This document shows positions 1 to 9,560 of a stretch of DNA of 64,000 nt, piece by piece. How positions within the stretch are numbered: the stretch's first letter is position 1; each line of letters starts with the position of its first letter. Under the pieces are notes generated by a model that was not told the DNA's origin, searched no databases, and worked only from the letters and a program-made list of their open reading frames with translations. Source of the stretch: Flavobacteriales bacterium (GTDB lineage Bacteria > Bacteroidota > Bacteroidia > NS11-12g > UBA9320); NCBI GenBank assembly GCA_020635455.1, contig JACJZT010000008.1:1-64000 (forward strand). Reading direction: 5' to 3'. The translations under genes and the position numbers were made by a program.

Positions 1-2837
1 TAGTCGAGTTTGATCTCTTTGATTTTTCCGTAACCAAGATCATTCAAGGATTTTCTGACCTTATAGGCATTTCCAACAATAATAATTGAAATGCTTTCAG
101 GTTTTAACACTCTTTGAGCGATGGCATTGACCTCTTCTTTTTTGATCTGGTTTATGATCTCCACTTCCTGCTTCACATAATCCTTTGGCAGATTGTACGT
201 AACGATACGATCCAGGAAGGTTGCTTTTTGATTGGGTGATTCATACTTAAGGGCGTCTCTTAACAATAATGAACTTTTGGTAAAGGCTAACTCATCATCG
301 GTTATACCTTCTGCTTTGTATTTTGTAATTTCTTTCATTACCTCCCTTACGGCACTGTCTGTTGCATTGGTTCTTACATCTGCCTGCCAGAAATACCCGC
401 CGTAATATTTATTGCCCCAGAATGCAGATTGAGGACTATAAGCAAAACCATGCTCTTCACGAATGTTCATGGTTAAACGGCTGTTGAAATTTCCTCCCAA
501 AGGAAAATACATGATGCTGGTTTTAAAATAATCACCATCATAATCGAATGGTATGTGATGCTGTGCAAAGGTTATTACCGATTGTGGAGCATATGGCTTG
601 TCGATCAGATAGATCTGAACTTTTTTCATTTCCGGAAGTTTACCGATCTCGGGGATCACTACGTCCTTGGCTTCCCATTTCTTCATAAATTCCACACTTT
701 GAAGTGCTTCATTTTTAGAAATATCTCCTGAAATCACCAATGAAGTTACCTTAGGTGAATAATAATTTTTATAGTAATCCTTAACATCGTCCAGTTTTAT
801 TTTGGAAACGGATTTAAAATTGCCACTGGCCGCATCTTCTATAAGTGTGCCTTTAAACAATATCTGATTGTAAGCAATGTCGGCCATTACAGAAGGGTTT
901 CTTTTATTCGACTGGATTCCCTCAAGAGTTTGCTTTTTGATCCTCTTGAAATCTTTTGCATCAAATCTCGGATGGAACAGTGCATCTTCAACCAAACGAA
1001 GGGTTTCATCAAGGTTCTTTCTCAAAGTACTTACGTAGCAAGTGGTAGATATGTCACCACTTGAAAAACGTATGGTTGAACCCAGATTGTCAAGCTTGTT
1101 TTGAAACTCCTCTGAGGTAAGGGTTTCAGTTCCTTCGGTCATCATTTCTGCCGTAATGGAAGCGGTTCCGGTCGGATACTTATTTCCTTCTAGAAGCTGG
1201 CCTCCCTGAATGGTGAAATAAACTATAACCTTCGGACTTTCGTTCGTTTCGGTTCCAATCACTTTAAGTCCGTTATCAAAAGTTGTCTGATAATACTCAG
1301 GTAATTTTACCTCACTTACTTTTTGAGGCTTTGGTTTTACAGAACGGTCGAAATCGTCAACCGGTGCTTCATAAACCAAACCAGTGTATTGAGGATCCAC
1401 GACCTTCTTTTCATTCGCATGAGGATTCACGCTTTTGCCGGGTTTGTTTTCTTCATCCCCTTCTTCAGCTTGTTTTTGTTCAGGAACTACATTGATGATA
1501 ATGCAATTCTTATCTTTAATGTATTTTCGGTAAACGTTCATCACGTCTTCCGGTGTTACCGATTCAATTGCGGCGATCTGATCGTTCAGATTGTACTTCT
1601 TATCAAGCATCATATGCCAGTGGCTCAATTCAAGAGCTTTAGACTGAACACCGTCCATTACATTAATGGCTCTTGTTTTAAATACAACCTTAGCTTTATT
1701 GACCTCTTCTGCAGATACACCTTTAGATTCGAACTCATTCAGAACTTCTCTTATTCTGGCTTCAACTTCTTTGGTGGTCAATCCTCCATAGGCAGCTACA
1801 ACATCTATTTCAATAAAACCCGAAAGTTCAAGTGAACTATTTGATGCAGATGCCTGCACAGCATCTTCGGTTTCAACAAATTTTTTGTAAAAGGGACTGC
1901 TGTTGTTACCAGCGAGTACGTATGCAAGCACTTCAAGAGCCTTTTCGTCTTTGTGAAATTCGGGAACCGTTGGCCATGCCATTAGGGTAAGTGGTAAATA
2001 AATATTGTCCGGAATTTCAACGTATTGATCGTAAGATAAAATAGGTTTAAAAGGTCTGGCATTTCTAACAGGGTCTCCTTTTTTGATGGTTCCGAAATAA
2101 CGATTTACCCATAATTTTACATTCTCCGGATTTACATCACCGGAAACCACAACGGTTGCATTGTTTGGTTTATACCATCTTAGGAAAAATGCACGAAGAT
2201 CTTCATAAGTGGCAATGTCAAGATCATCCGTGTACCCGATGGGGGTCCATTCATAGGTTTGATTGGCAAACATGGTTTTGAACAATACCTCACTGAGCAT
2301 TCCATAAGGTTGGTTGTCGTAACTTTGTTTCTTCTCATTCTTTACCGCATTTCTCTGGCTTTCAAATTTGGCCTGTGTAAAGCCATCGAGTAAGGTCGCC
2401 ATTCTGTCGGCCTCCAGCCATAAAAGGCTTTCGGTAAAATTACTGGGCGCCGTATTTATATATACGGTTTTATCAAAAGCAGTAAAGGCATTATTGGTAC
2501 CTCCGGCTGTGGAGATCATTTTAAAATGTTCTTCGTCTGCAACGTTTTTGGAACCCTGAAACATCATGTGTTCGAAAAAATGCGCAAAACCACTGTTTCT
2601 CACGGATTCTCTGGCTGAACCAACATGGTAGGCAACTTCAACGTGCACGATGGGATCCGAGTGATCTTCGTGAATGATGAGTGTAAGATCGTTGCTGAGC
2701 AGTTTGTATTTCTCGTAAGAAATAATTGCTTTTCCCGGCTGAGGTTCAACTTTGTCGATAAGTTCGTATTGGGCGTAAGTATAGCCGAAACACGTAACGA
2801 ATAATAAGGTAAAAATTAGTCTGATCTTAGATATCAT
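1..2837 (-). CDS. M16 family zinc peptidase, two-domain, C-terminus cut by window edge
   Basis: Periplasmic or outer-membrane-associated zinc protease of the pitrilysin/insulinase family, predicted to degrade peptides. The frame is open from an ATG at 2837 to the window edge (945 codons seen). The N-terminus is a signal peptide ending near Ala22-Gln23. The inverted zinc motif HFFEH lies at about residues 86-90, which marks the active first M16 domain. A second M16 unit begins around residue 500 and has no HxxEH motif, as is usual for the inactive half of fused M16B enzymes. The family's usual length is about 930-960 residues, so only a short tail should be missing. It appears monocistronic. 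Confidence 0.93.
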   Translation of the reverse strand, partial: MISKIRLIFTLLFVTCFGYTYAQYELIDKVEPQPGKAIISYEKYKLLSNDLTLIIHEDHSDPIVHVEVAYHVGSARESVRNSGFAHFFEHMMFQGSKNVADEEHFKMISTAGGTNNAFTAFDKTVYINTAPSNFTESLLWLEADRMATLLDGFTQAKFESQRNAVKNEKKQSYDNQPYGMLSEVLFKTMFANQTYEWTPIGYTDDLDIATYEDLRAFFLRWYKPNNATVVVSGDVNPENVKLWVNRYFGTIKKGDPVRNARPFKPILSYDQYVEIPDNIYLPLTLMAWPTVPEFHKDEKALEVLAYVLAGNNSSPFYKKFVETEDAVQASASNSSLELSGFIEIDVVAAYGGLTTKEVEARIREVLNEFESKGVSAEEVNKAKVVFKTRAINVMDGVQSKALELSHWHMMLDKKYNLNDQIAAIESVTPEDVMNVYRKYIKDKNCIIINVVPEQKQAEEGDEENKPGKSVNPHANEKKVVDPQYTGLVYEAPVDDFDRSVKPKPQKVSEVKLPEYYQTTFDNGLKVIGTETNESPKVIVYFTIQGGQLLEGNKYPTGTASITAEMMTEGTETLTSEEFQNKLDNLGSTIRFSSGDISTTCYVSTLRKNLDETLRLVEDALFHPRFDAKDFKRIKKQTLEGIQSNKRNPSVMADIAYNQILFKGTLIEDAASGNFKSVSKIKLDDVKDYYKNYYSPKVTSLVISGDISKNEALQSVEFMKKWEAKDVVIPEIGKLPEMKKVQIYLIDKPYAPQSVITFAQHHIPFDYDGDYFKTSIMYFPLGGNFNSRLTMNIREEHGFAYSPQSAFWGNKYYGGYFWQADVRTNATDSAVREVMKEITKYKAEGITDDELAFTKSSLLLRDALKYESPNQKATFLDRIVTYNLPKDYVKQEVEIINQIKKEEVNAIAQRVLKPESISIIIVGNAYKVRKSLNDLGYGKIKEIKLD

Positions 2838-2954
2838 ATTTTCAAGTTTTGCGCAAATTAAACAATTACCAATGAATAAAATAAGCATGGTTTCGATGAA
2901 GTGTGGGAAATAGTAGAAGAAAGCTTTTGAGAATTTCCGAAAGTGGAAACAGCC

Positions 2955-3446
2955 CTATTTTGATTTTCCGGAGTTTTTTACCAGAACAGTAATGGTTTTA
3001 CTCCATTTGGCGCCATAGGACGCATGGATTCCGTTGGCAAACTGAAGGGTAAGTGTGTGATATCCCGGTGTAAGTTCCTGGTCGGTTTCGGTTTGTCCCT
3101 GACCAAAATGTATGTGCATATCATCGGCAGGAACCGTTTCGCCTAAAGGCGTATGAGAACCATCAATAATTAAATGGTGATGTCCCATTAATGAATGAAC
3201 TTCTCCGGCTTTTTCAACCTCCATCCCATTAACTCCCATGTAGATGTTCAAAGGACTAACGACTTCGTCACTGTCTTTTAGATTCACGAAGAAAACACCT
3301 TTGCCACCGGTTGTGTCAAGAAGATCAGGAGATTCTTCTATGATTTCAGTGCTGTCTGTTTCTCCGTTGGAAACATTATTGCTCTTATTTTCATTGCAGG
3401 CAATGAAAAACGTTGCAACCAATACTATACTAAAAAAAACTCGCAT
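2955..3446 (-). CDS. DUF4399 domain lipoprotein
   Basis: Small predicted lipoprotein (163 aa). A signal peptide ends in a lipobox-like FIAC with the lipidated cysteine at residue 17. A Ser/Asn/Glu-rich linker follows, then a DUF4399 domain (about residues 60-160) rich in histidines (GHHHL, MHIHFG). The biochemical role of the family is unknown. A longer frame reaches 3491 but its first 15 codons are tRNA-His sequence, so the ATG at 3446 is the only credible start. It begins 3 nt after the tRNA 3' end, so it is almost certainly made from the tRNA-His transcript. No ribosome-binding site fits in that gap. Confidence 0.85.
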   Translation of the reverse strand: MRVFFSIVLVATFFIACNENKSNNVSNGETDSTEIIEESPDLLDTTGGKGVFFVNLKDSDEVVSPLNIYMGVNGMEVEKAGEVHSLMGHHHLIIDGSHTPLGETVPADDMHIHFGQGQTETDQELTPGYHTLTLQFANGIHASYGAKWSKTITVLVKNSGKSK

Positions 3447-3449
3447 CCG

Positions 3450-3524
3450 GGTGAAGGACGGGACTCGAACCCGCGGCCTCTTGAACCACAATCAAGCGCT
3501 CTAACCAACTGAGCTACAATCACC
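3450..3524 (-). tRNA. tRNA-His (anticodon GTG)
   Basis: The reverse strand folds as a cloverleaf: D arm GCTC/GAGC, anticodon stem CTTGA/TCAAG around a 7-nt loop with anticodon GTG, and T arm GCGGG/CCCGT around TTCGAGT. The extra 5' G (position -1) opposite a C discriminator is the histidine identity element. CCA is not encoded, so it must be added after processing. The acceptor stem as read has two non-pairs (U5-U68 and U6-C67). A well-formed promoter lies about 40 nt upstream. Confidence 0.93.
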
Positions 3525-3562
3525 ATATTAAGAGCATAATTTCATACTCTTTTTACAGGGTG

Positions 3563-3593
3563 CAAAAATACGAACAATACCATTAAACTCAAA
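3563..3593 (-). promoter_or_regulatory. Promoter of tRNA-His / DUF4399 unit
   Basis: On the minus strand, TTTG (3593-3590), a 19-nt spacer and TATTTTTG (3570-3563) match the Bacteroidota -33/-7 consensus exactly. Initiation is expected near 3558, about 34 nt before the mature tRNA 5' end. Confidence 0.75.
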
Positions 3594-3601
3594 TAATATT
3601 T

Positions 3602-3609
3602 TAGCTTTG
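3602..3609 (+). promoter_or_regulatory. -7 box upstream of flippase gene
   Basis: TAGCTTTG matches TAnnTTTG. No clear -33 TTG is seen at the right distance. Transcription would start near 3614, leaving a leader of nearly 40 nt before the ATG at 3653. Confidence 0.45.
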
Positions 3610-3652
3610 TTGCACATTGGTCAAAGCCTTCGTTTTAAAAGTAAAAGAGCAT

Positions 3653-4942
3653 ATGCAAAGGCACGATGGTCTTGGGCATCTGCAGTTCTATTCTGCACTT
3701 AAACCACTTTCCATTGTTTGTATAGCGATCCTTTTCGCAAAATTTATTCCCGATTACCATATCATCCATCAATGGGAATCCATTTTATTGCTCGGCACCT
3801 CACTAAGTTTCTTTTATGTTTCAGGTATGGGATATACGCTGGTAAGTTTTGTTAAAAGATATGAACCGGACGATTGGCCTAAAATATTTGGAACGAGCTT
3901 TATTGTTCTTACCGTTTTATCCCTACTTTCTTCACTGGCGCTGATCTATATCGGCACGACCGTCTGGAAAGACTATATGCACCCGGAGATCCTTGTATTG
4001 TATTCAATATTTTTGACAGGAAGCACCGCTGCCACCGTTCTGGAATATGAATTGTTCGTTCGCAAATCGTTTAGAAAACTTTTTTACTGGGGTGGTCTGA
4101 ATTTTTTGGCGTATGTTTTATTGCCAACGCTTCCTTTATTGCTGGGGTATACATTTATTTACAGTTTTTATGCCTTGGCCATACTCGGACTTGTACGATT
4201 TTTGGTCACACTGTCCTTCTTAAAATTTTCATTCGGCCAATTTGATAAATACATTCTCCACAAATTATACAAACTTAATCTACCGGTAATACTTTCCTTA
4301 CTTACAGGTACCGGTTACGTTTATCTAACTCATTTTATATTGCAAAACCGGGTAAGCGAAATGGATTTTAACCTTTTCAGATATGGAAGCAGGGATTTCC
4401 CATTCTTTCTAATCATGGCAAATTCATTCAGCATTGTTTTGGGCGGAATCACCGCTTCGGAATATCCCTCAGAAGAATATTGGAAAAAGGTAAAAAGATC
4501 TCATTTAAGGCTCATGCATCAGTTGTTTCCGGCTGCCTGTATATTCATGTTCATTTCACCTGTGGTTTTTTCAGGAGTGTTCAACCCCGAATTTAAACCG
4601 GCTTTCCGGGTATTCAACATTCTGCTTCTTACTCTTATACCAAGAATGTTGTTTCCGCAATCAATTTTACTGGGAATTTCAAAAACAAAATACAATTTTT
4701 ATGCCTCTGTGATCGAATTCGCCGGCGGCATGATCCTGGTGTATCTATTCCTTCCGGTTTGGGGGATTTTGGGAGCTGCCCTGGCTATTTGTCTTGCTTT
4801 CGTTCTTGAAAAGTTGATCCTTATCGCATTCTGTTACAAGGAGAAAATTAGTTTTCTGAATTCGATGGACCTTAAATGGTACTTGTTTTATTCCACACTT
4901 TTGATCCTGAGTTTTTTCACAATTTTTTTTATGGATTCCTGA
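3653..4942 (+). CDS. Polysaccharide/lipid-linked oligosaccharide flippase (MOP superfamily)
   Basis: Integral inner-membrane protein (429 aa) with about 12 hydrophobic segments spread over its whole length, resembling Wzx/MATE-like polysaccharide transporters. The likely role is flipping an undecaprenyl-linked glycan across the inner membrane for O-antigen, capsule or exopolysaccharide; the substrate cannot be read from sequence. An in-frame TTG at 3617 would add 12 residues. I prefer the ATG at 3653 because it follows an A-rich leader and leaves normal space after the -7 box at 3602. No glycosyltransferase cluster surrounds it, so it is an isolated member. Confidence 0.75.
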   Translation: MQRHDGLGHLQFYSALKPLSIVCIAILFAKFIPDYHIIHQWESILLLGTSLSFFYVSGMGYTLVSFVKRYEPDDWPKIFGTSFIVLTVLSLLSSLALIYIGTTVWKDYMHPEILVLYSIFLTGSTAATVLEYELFVRKSFRKLFYWGGLNFLAYVLLPTLPLLLGYTFIYSFYALAILGLVRFLVTLSFLKFSFGQFDKYILHKLYKLNLPVILSLLTGTGYVYLTHFILQNRVSEMDFNLFRYGSRDFPFFLIMANSFSIVLGGITASEYPSEEYWKKVKRSHLRLMHQLFPAACIFMFISPVVFSGVFNPEFKPAFRVFNILLLTLIPRMLFPQSILLGISKTKYNFYASVIEFAGGMILVYLFLPVWGILGAALAICLAFVLEKLILIAFCYKEKISFLNSMDLKWYLFYSTLLILSFFTIFFMDS

Positions 4943-5000
4943 AAATAGTATGTCATTAAATTGTAATTTTCAGTATATTCGTATTATAAAAACTTAGCTT

Positions 5001-5810
5001 ATGGATTATAAATTTAAGAAAATACTGATTGGATTTGATAATTCAGCAGCATCGTTGATTGCATTGGAAAAGGCCATAAAAACCTGTGAAGCCTTTGGAG
5101 CAGAATTGTATTTGATTCATGTAAATAACGACACTTCCAAAGAAGATCATTTTAAAGACTTCATGTATGAGAAAGCCGAAAATACCGGGATCAAAATTCA
5201 TTACGTTGAGCGAAAAGGCAACGTGAGCAGGGAGCTCCAACTTGCCGAAAAAGAAGTGGAAGCAGATCTTATCTTTTTAGGATCTCACGGTTTGAATGGC
5301 TTTCAGCCCTACTGGATAGGAAGTAATGCCATTCGTGTAGTGGGGGCATCCCATTGCCCGGTCATAACTGTACAAGCCACTTCAGCAGAGATCGATTTTA
5401 AAAACATAATCCTCCCGCTTGACAACAGCGACGAAACAAGGCAAAAAGTACCCTATGCCAAAGTATTTGCCAAGGCTTTTAACTCCAGGGTCCATATTTA
5501 TTGTGTAAGTAAAGACAGCTCAAATGCAACCAAAAACAAGCTAAAGATCTATGGAAAACAGGTAGCAGATTACCTGAAATCTTTTAACATCGATTACACG
5601 TTAAGTCAGAATTACGGTGGAAGCGTAGCTCAGATGTGTATCGATTATGCATTTGAAAGAAAAGCCGGACTGATCATGATGATGACCGAAACCGAAAGCG
5701 ACAGCTGGTTTATGGGCACCTTAGCTCAACAACTGATCAATCATTCAACGGTACCGGTGATGTCGATCCATAGCAGAGATCTCTATCTTTCGGGTGCATC
5801 CGGTTATTAA
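5001..5810 (+). CDS. Universal stress protein, tandem Usp domains
   Basis: Cytoplasmic stress protein (269 aa) of two Usp domains in tandem (about 1-130 and 131-268). The first keeps the ATP-binding pattern G-2x-G-9x-GS (GSHG, then GS 9 residues later). The second has no equivalent glycine loop, so it probably does not bind ATP. Tandem-domain UspA proteins are common in Bacteroidota, where they act in stress resistance; the specific role here is unknown. The gene follows the flippase after 58 bp. Its stop overlaps that of the convergent arylsulfotransferase-like gene in a shared TTAA. Confidence 0.88.
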   Translation: MDYKFKKILIGFDNSAASLIALEKAIKTCEAFGAELYLIHVNNDTSKEDHFKDFMYEKAENTGIKIHYVERKGNVSRELQLAEKEVEADLIFLGSHGLNGFQPYWIGSNAIRVVGASHCPVITVQATSAEIDFKNIILPLDNSDETRQKVPYAKVFAKAFNSRVHIYCVSKDSSNATKNKLKIYGKQVADYLKSFNIDYTLSQNYGGSVAQMCIDYAFERKAGLIMMMTETESDSWFMGTLAQQLINHSTVPVMSIHSRDLYLSGASGY

Positions 5811-7510
5811 AATTTTACCTGTTTCCTGCTTACCAAAACTTTAAAGACCTCAAGGTCGTTGAGGGTAACATAGTATAAACCATCCAGGATGTCAGGCAAT
5901 GGTATTCCATTTTCAAATCCGTTCTGATCGTTTACTTCCATTACCTTTAGTCCCAGAACAGAATACATTTTAACACTCTGAACTTCGTTTGGGTGTTTTA
6001 TACCTCCTAAAAACATCCTTTCTTTCAAAGGATTAGGATAAATGCTTTTAGCTCCATTGTCCTTTACCATCGGACGTATGTTTAAGGTCAGATCACAAAA
6101 TCCTGTATCCGGATCAAGTTCAATAAAACCTTTGGGCGACAATATTCTTCCTGTAAAAGCAGGATGATCTTCCGGGTATCGCTTTACCCTGAAGGTGTTG
6201 TTCAATGAAACGGCTATTGAATCGCCTTGTTTTACACTTTTACCATTTTTTAATGGAGTAATGTATTCCCATACGATTTCTTCAGAAGGATCGACCTCAA
6301 AGGAATACCCGCTCTGGCCGGCACAAATAAGGGTGTTGCCATTTTTTAACCGTTGAGCGCTGGACAATGCTGCAGAATAAAATGCTGAGCTGTCCGTTTG
6401 TTTATAGGTCCAGGTAAAATTTGCCGGCAAATATTTTTGATTGCTTTTTTGATATTGCCAGAAATATTGATCAAACACGGGTTCAAAGATGTTTACCGTT
6501 GAATAGTCTGCCCCTGCCCTGTTGTTGAACAAAAGTATTTTCCCGTAATCATCATCACCCGACTTCGGTCCCATCCAGTGTGCATCGTGCTGAAAAAAAA
6601 GTTTTTGGTCGGCCGGACTTCCCGCATTATACGCCTGAGGGTTGCCCCAACGGTAGATCAGGTCACCACCACTTTTTGCAAATCCACCGCGTTCACCCGC
6701 AGCTTCGCTTGTTGAGGTACTGTGATCGATGATCCAGATCTCGTTAAACGAAGGCGAACTCACCAAAATTTGATCCAACGCCACATTATAACTGATGGCA
6801 TTTAAAAAACTCCAGTTCCTTGCCGAGGCATTTTCGGCATAATTGATGTTGATCTTACCGGGTTTGTTTTCCGGTTTGCCATAATTGGTTTTACCTGAGT
6901 CGAAATCCTGAACCAAGTGATCCCAAATATGCCATTCCCAAACGATCTTAAAACTGTCTGTCCCGATCGGCATTACTTCAATGATCTTGTCCGACCACAG
7001 TTCATTATTCTTCAAAAATTCAGGGTTTCTGCCTTTGGCCAGTGCTTCGTCCTGGCTTTTTTTGGTCCAGCATATCATCAAAATATTGCCATTCGGCAGA
7101 GGTTCAATATCATGGTGAAGTCTGTTGAATGAGTCGTTCAAAGTAAAGGTCCACAACAAATTATTGTCCCAATCCCTTCGTTCAACCGTTCCGCCACCAC
7201 CTCCCGACCAAATAGGATTACCGGTTACCTTAGAAGATCGTTTCGTTTTCAGGATCGACCCGTCTTCAAGTAAATACACAGTGTTTCCGGGTCTGCTGTC
7301 CGGATCATCTTTCCATTCGTGAACGATCTCTCCACACAGGTCCAATAAAAAAACGCTTGATTGCTCATGTGGATATAAAAGGGTATAGCCTTTAAAACAC
7401 TTACTCTTATTTATGGTACATAAACCAACCGTATGTTTTTGAGAATAAAGTTCTTTGCAGTTAAAAAGAAGGATAAGCCCTAAAAAAAGTTTAATCGTTT
7501 CCCTGATCAT
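5807..7510 (-). CDS. Arylsulfotransferase-like secreted protein with T9SS sorting domain
   Basis: Secreted protein (567 aa) with a signal peptide (cleavage after about residue 23), an arylsulfotransferase-type beta-propeller (about 30-470) and a C-terminal type A sorting domain beginning at YPNPL. Repeated propeller strands with HHDIEPLPNGN, FFQHDAHW and IWIIDHST place it in the ASST family, whose studied members transfer sulfate between phenolic compounds. Activity and substrate are unproven here. The start lies 20 bp inside the upstream paralogue, so the pair is one operon with translational coupling. The T9SS domain implies export to the cell surface or medium. Confidence 0.8.
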   Translation of the reverse strand: MIRETIKLFLGLILLFNCKELYSQKHTVGLCTINKSKCFKGYTLLYPHEQSSVFLLDLCGEIVHEWKDDPDSRPGNTVYLLEDGSILKTKRSSKVTGNPIWSGGGGGTVERRDWDNNLLWTFTLNDSFNRLHHDIEPLPNGNILMICWTKKSQDEALAKGRNPEFLKNNELWSDKIIEVMPIGTDSFKIVWEWHIWDHLVQDFDSGKTNYGKPENKPGKININYAENASARNWSFLNAISYNVALDQILVSSPSFNEIWIIDHSTSTSEAAGERGGFAKSGGDLIYRWGNPQAYNAGSPADQKLFFQHDAHWMGPKSGDDDYGKILLFNNRAGADYSTVNIFEPVFDQYFWQYQKSNQKYLPANFTWTYKQTDSSAFYSAALSSAQRLKNGNTLICAGQSGYSFEVDPSEEIVWEYITPLKNGKSVKQGDSIAVSLNNTFRVKRYPEDHPAFTGRILSPKGFIELDPDTGFCDLTLNIRPMVKDNGAKSIYPNPLKERMFLGGIKHPNEVQSVKMYSVLGLKVMEVNDQNGFENGIPLPDILDGLYYVTLNDLEVFKVLVSRKQVKF

Positions 7511-9560
7511 TCTTATTTTTATTCAGTTGGATTCGCGTAAATGAATTATCTACTTTCAGGAAATAGGTACCGTCGGCCAGATTTCCGAGGTCGAGTTCGG
7601 AATATTGTATTCCGGCATTCGCCACCTGAGACTTCACCATTGAACCTAATACATTATACACAATGAGTTCGGTTAGTTTTCCCCCCGTATTTACCCATAC
7701 CTGACCATTTGACGGATTTGGAAATACTCTTACAGATCGCTGGCTGAACTGATCGATACCCGCCTTTGCAACTGTAGTAAAGTACCATTCTGAACTGTCT
7801 GAAATTTTTGATGCATTTTCATTCAGGTCTTTAAAACATCCTGCCTCAAATGCTATGGAGATTCTTGTATTTTCCTTTAAGGGTGCCTGTATGTTCAATT
7901 CAACTAAGGTACCTGAGATCAATTCAACCTGTGAAGATTTCACATCTAAAGTTATCATAAGGGCATTATTTTCATAAATGAAAATTTTTCCGCTGCCTTT
8001 GACAACTTCTTCATTGAAGGCAGTTCTTAATTTGGTATCCGTTACAACCTTTACCGCTCCTTTTGCTGGGCTTCGCAAAACCATTTCAGGAGCTATGGTA
8101 TCTTCAACGGACGCAAACAAATGACAGGGATAGCTGATCGGATCCTTTTCAATGGGCGCAACTGGAGTCAGATTCTTATTGGATAGTCCAGGAAAAGTAT
8201 CGCTGTAATACGTGCAATTAAAAACATTGTTAAACTGAGGCACTTCACCGTCTTTTAAGATCTGGTTAAACCCTTCCTGAGGATTGATGTATTCCCAAAC
8301 AATTTTATGGTCGTAGTTTATTTCAAAAAACCGACCCTGATTTCCGCTGCATATCAAAGTATTGCCATTTGGCAAAGGCTGCACCCCTGACAAAACCGGA
8401 GAATAAAAGTTGGTGATAATTGAATCGCGAAAGTTCAGAGTAGGTTCGGAAGGTCCATAAGGAAGCATAGGGTTGTAGGTAATTGCATCCACCATAGGTG
8501 GCTTAATAATTAGTATCTCCGAATAGGAAGGAGAACGTCCGTTCCCGTTATTGAATAAAATAATCTCATCCTCATTCTTAAATCCTTTTGGGATCCATTT
8601 AGCATCGTGCTGTCCGAAAAGTTTCTGATCGCTTTTTAAACCATTGCCATAAGCGGCAGGATTTCCCCAGCGATACAAAATATCCCCTCCCGAATTGGAA
8701 TTCCCTCCCAAACTGCCTGCCGCCTCCTGGGTGGTGGTGCTGTGATCGATCACCCATATTTCATTTATATCACGACAACTTACCAGGATCTGATCCTTTT
8801 CTTTATTGTAATCGATGGAGTTCATATGTATCCAGTCCCGTAAGAAACCGGTAAAATAATTAATGTTCATTTTCTCGGGATGATGACTCACATTTGAATA
8901 GGTTGGCTTAAGTATGTTCATGTCCTGCACAAGATGGTCCCACAAATTCCATCTCCATACGATTTCAGCATCTTCTGTTCCCACCGGTTTGATCTCCAGT
9001 ATGCATTCACTCCATATAGCATCACCCTTGATACTTCCGGGTAATCGACCTTCTTCGAGGGCAGTTGTTGCAGGAATAGCCTGCCAGGCGATCAGCAGAA
9101 TGTTTCCGTTATCCATTGGATAAATGTCGTGGTGTTGTGCCATCGAATCGTTCAACAATCGGTATGACCAAACCACCTTTCCGCTCCAGTCTATTTTTTC
9201 AATAATACCGCCTCGTCCTGCCGAATTGAAAAGGGTATCGATTATGATCCCGGCTCTGAGCAAACTTCCGTCCTCCAATAAATAGGTCGACATACCGGGT
9301 AAATATTTTGAATTCCAGCGATGTACTTCCGAACCGCATTTATCCATTAAATACGTAAGGGTGCCTGCCATAGGAGAAAATAGAACGTATCCGTCTTTGG
9401 TATACCCCGGGCGGGTTTTTACCAGTCCTAAGGTTTTTTTCTGAGAATAAGAGAATGAAAGAAAACAAAAGGAAAACAGTAGCAGAAATGCCCTGTAACA
9501 AGTTACGGGATCTTTTTTGGGGGATTCTCTGTAAATACAAGAGTGTAGAATTTTTTTCAT
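7491..9560 (-). CDS. Arylsulfotransferase-like secreted protein with Ig-like domain and T9SS sorting domain
   Basis: Paralogue of the following gene (689 aa). It has a signal peptide, an ASST-type propeller (about 45-490, same HHDIYPMDNGN and GQHDAKW signatures), an added Big_5/SbsA-type Ig-like domain (about 495-600, starting IAPEMV), and a type A sorting domain from FPNPSNG. It is longer than its neighbour mainly through the Ig-like insert, which often acts as a spacer or surface-binding module. It is first in a two-gene operon. Sulfotransferase activity is inferred from fold only. Confidence 0.78.
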   Translation of the reverse strand: MKKILHSCIYRESPKKDPVTCYRAFLLLFSFCFLSFSYSQKKTLGLVKTRPGYTKDGYVLFSPMAGTLTYLMDKCGSEVHRWNSKYLPGMSTYLLEDGSLLRAGIIIDTLFNSAGRGGIIEKIDWSGKVVWSYRLLNDSMAQHHDIYPMDNGNILLIAWQAIPATTALEEGRLPGSIKGDAIWSECILEIKPVGTEDAEIVWRWNLWDHLVQDMNILKPTYSNVSHHPEKMNINYFTGFLRDWIHMNSIDYNKEKDQILVSCRDINEIWVIDHSTTTQEAAGSLGGNSNSGGDILYRWGNPAAYGNGLKSDQKLFGQHDAKWIPKGFKNEDEIILFNNGNGRSPSYSEILIIKPPMVDAITYNPMLPYGPSEPTLNFRDSIITNFYSPVLSGVQPLPNGNTLICSGNQGRFFEINYDHKIVWEYINPQEGFNQILKDGEVPQFNNVFNCTYYSDTFPGLSNKNLTPVAPIEKDPISYPCHLFASVEDTIAPEMVLRSPAKGAVKVVTDTKLRTAFNEEVVKGSGKIFIYENNALMITLDVKSSQVELISGTLVELNIQAPLKENTRISIAFEAGCFKDLNENASKISDSSEWYFTTVAKAGIDQFSQRSVRVFPNPSNGQVWVNTGGKLTELIVYNVLGSMVKSQVANAGIQYSELDLGNLADGTYFLKVDNSFTRIQLNKNKNDQGND

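Noticed and set aside
1283..1835. Plus-strand open frames opposite the M16 peptidase gene
   Set aside because: They are antisense shadows of a continuous, domain-matching minus-strand gene and show no family resemblance.
3447..3491. Upstream extension of the DUF4399 gene
   Set aside because: The added codons are tRNA-His sequence and would destroy the lipoprotein signal peptide.
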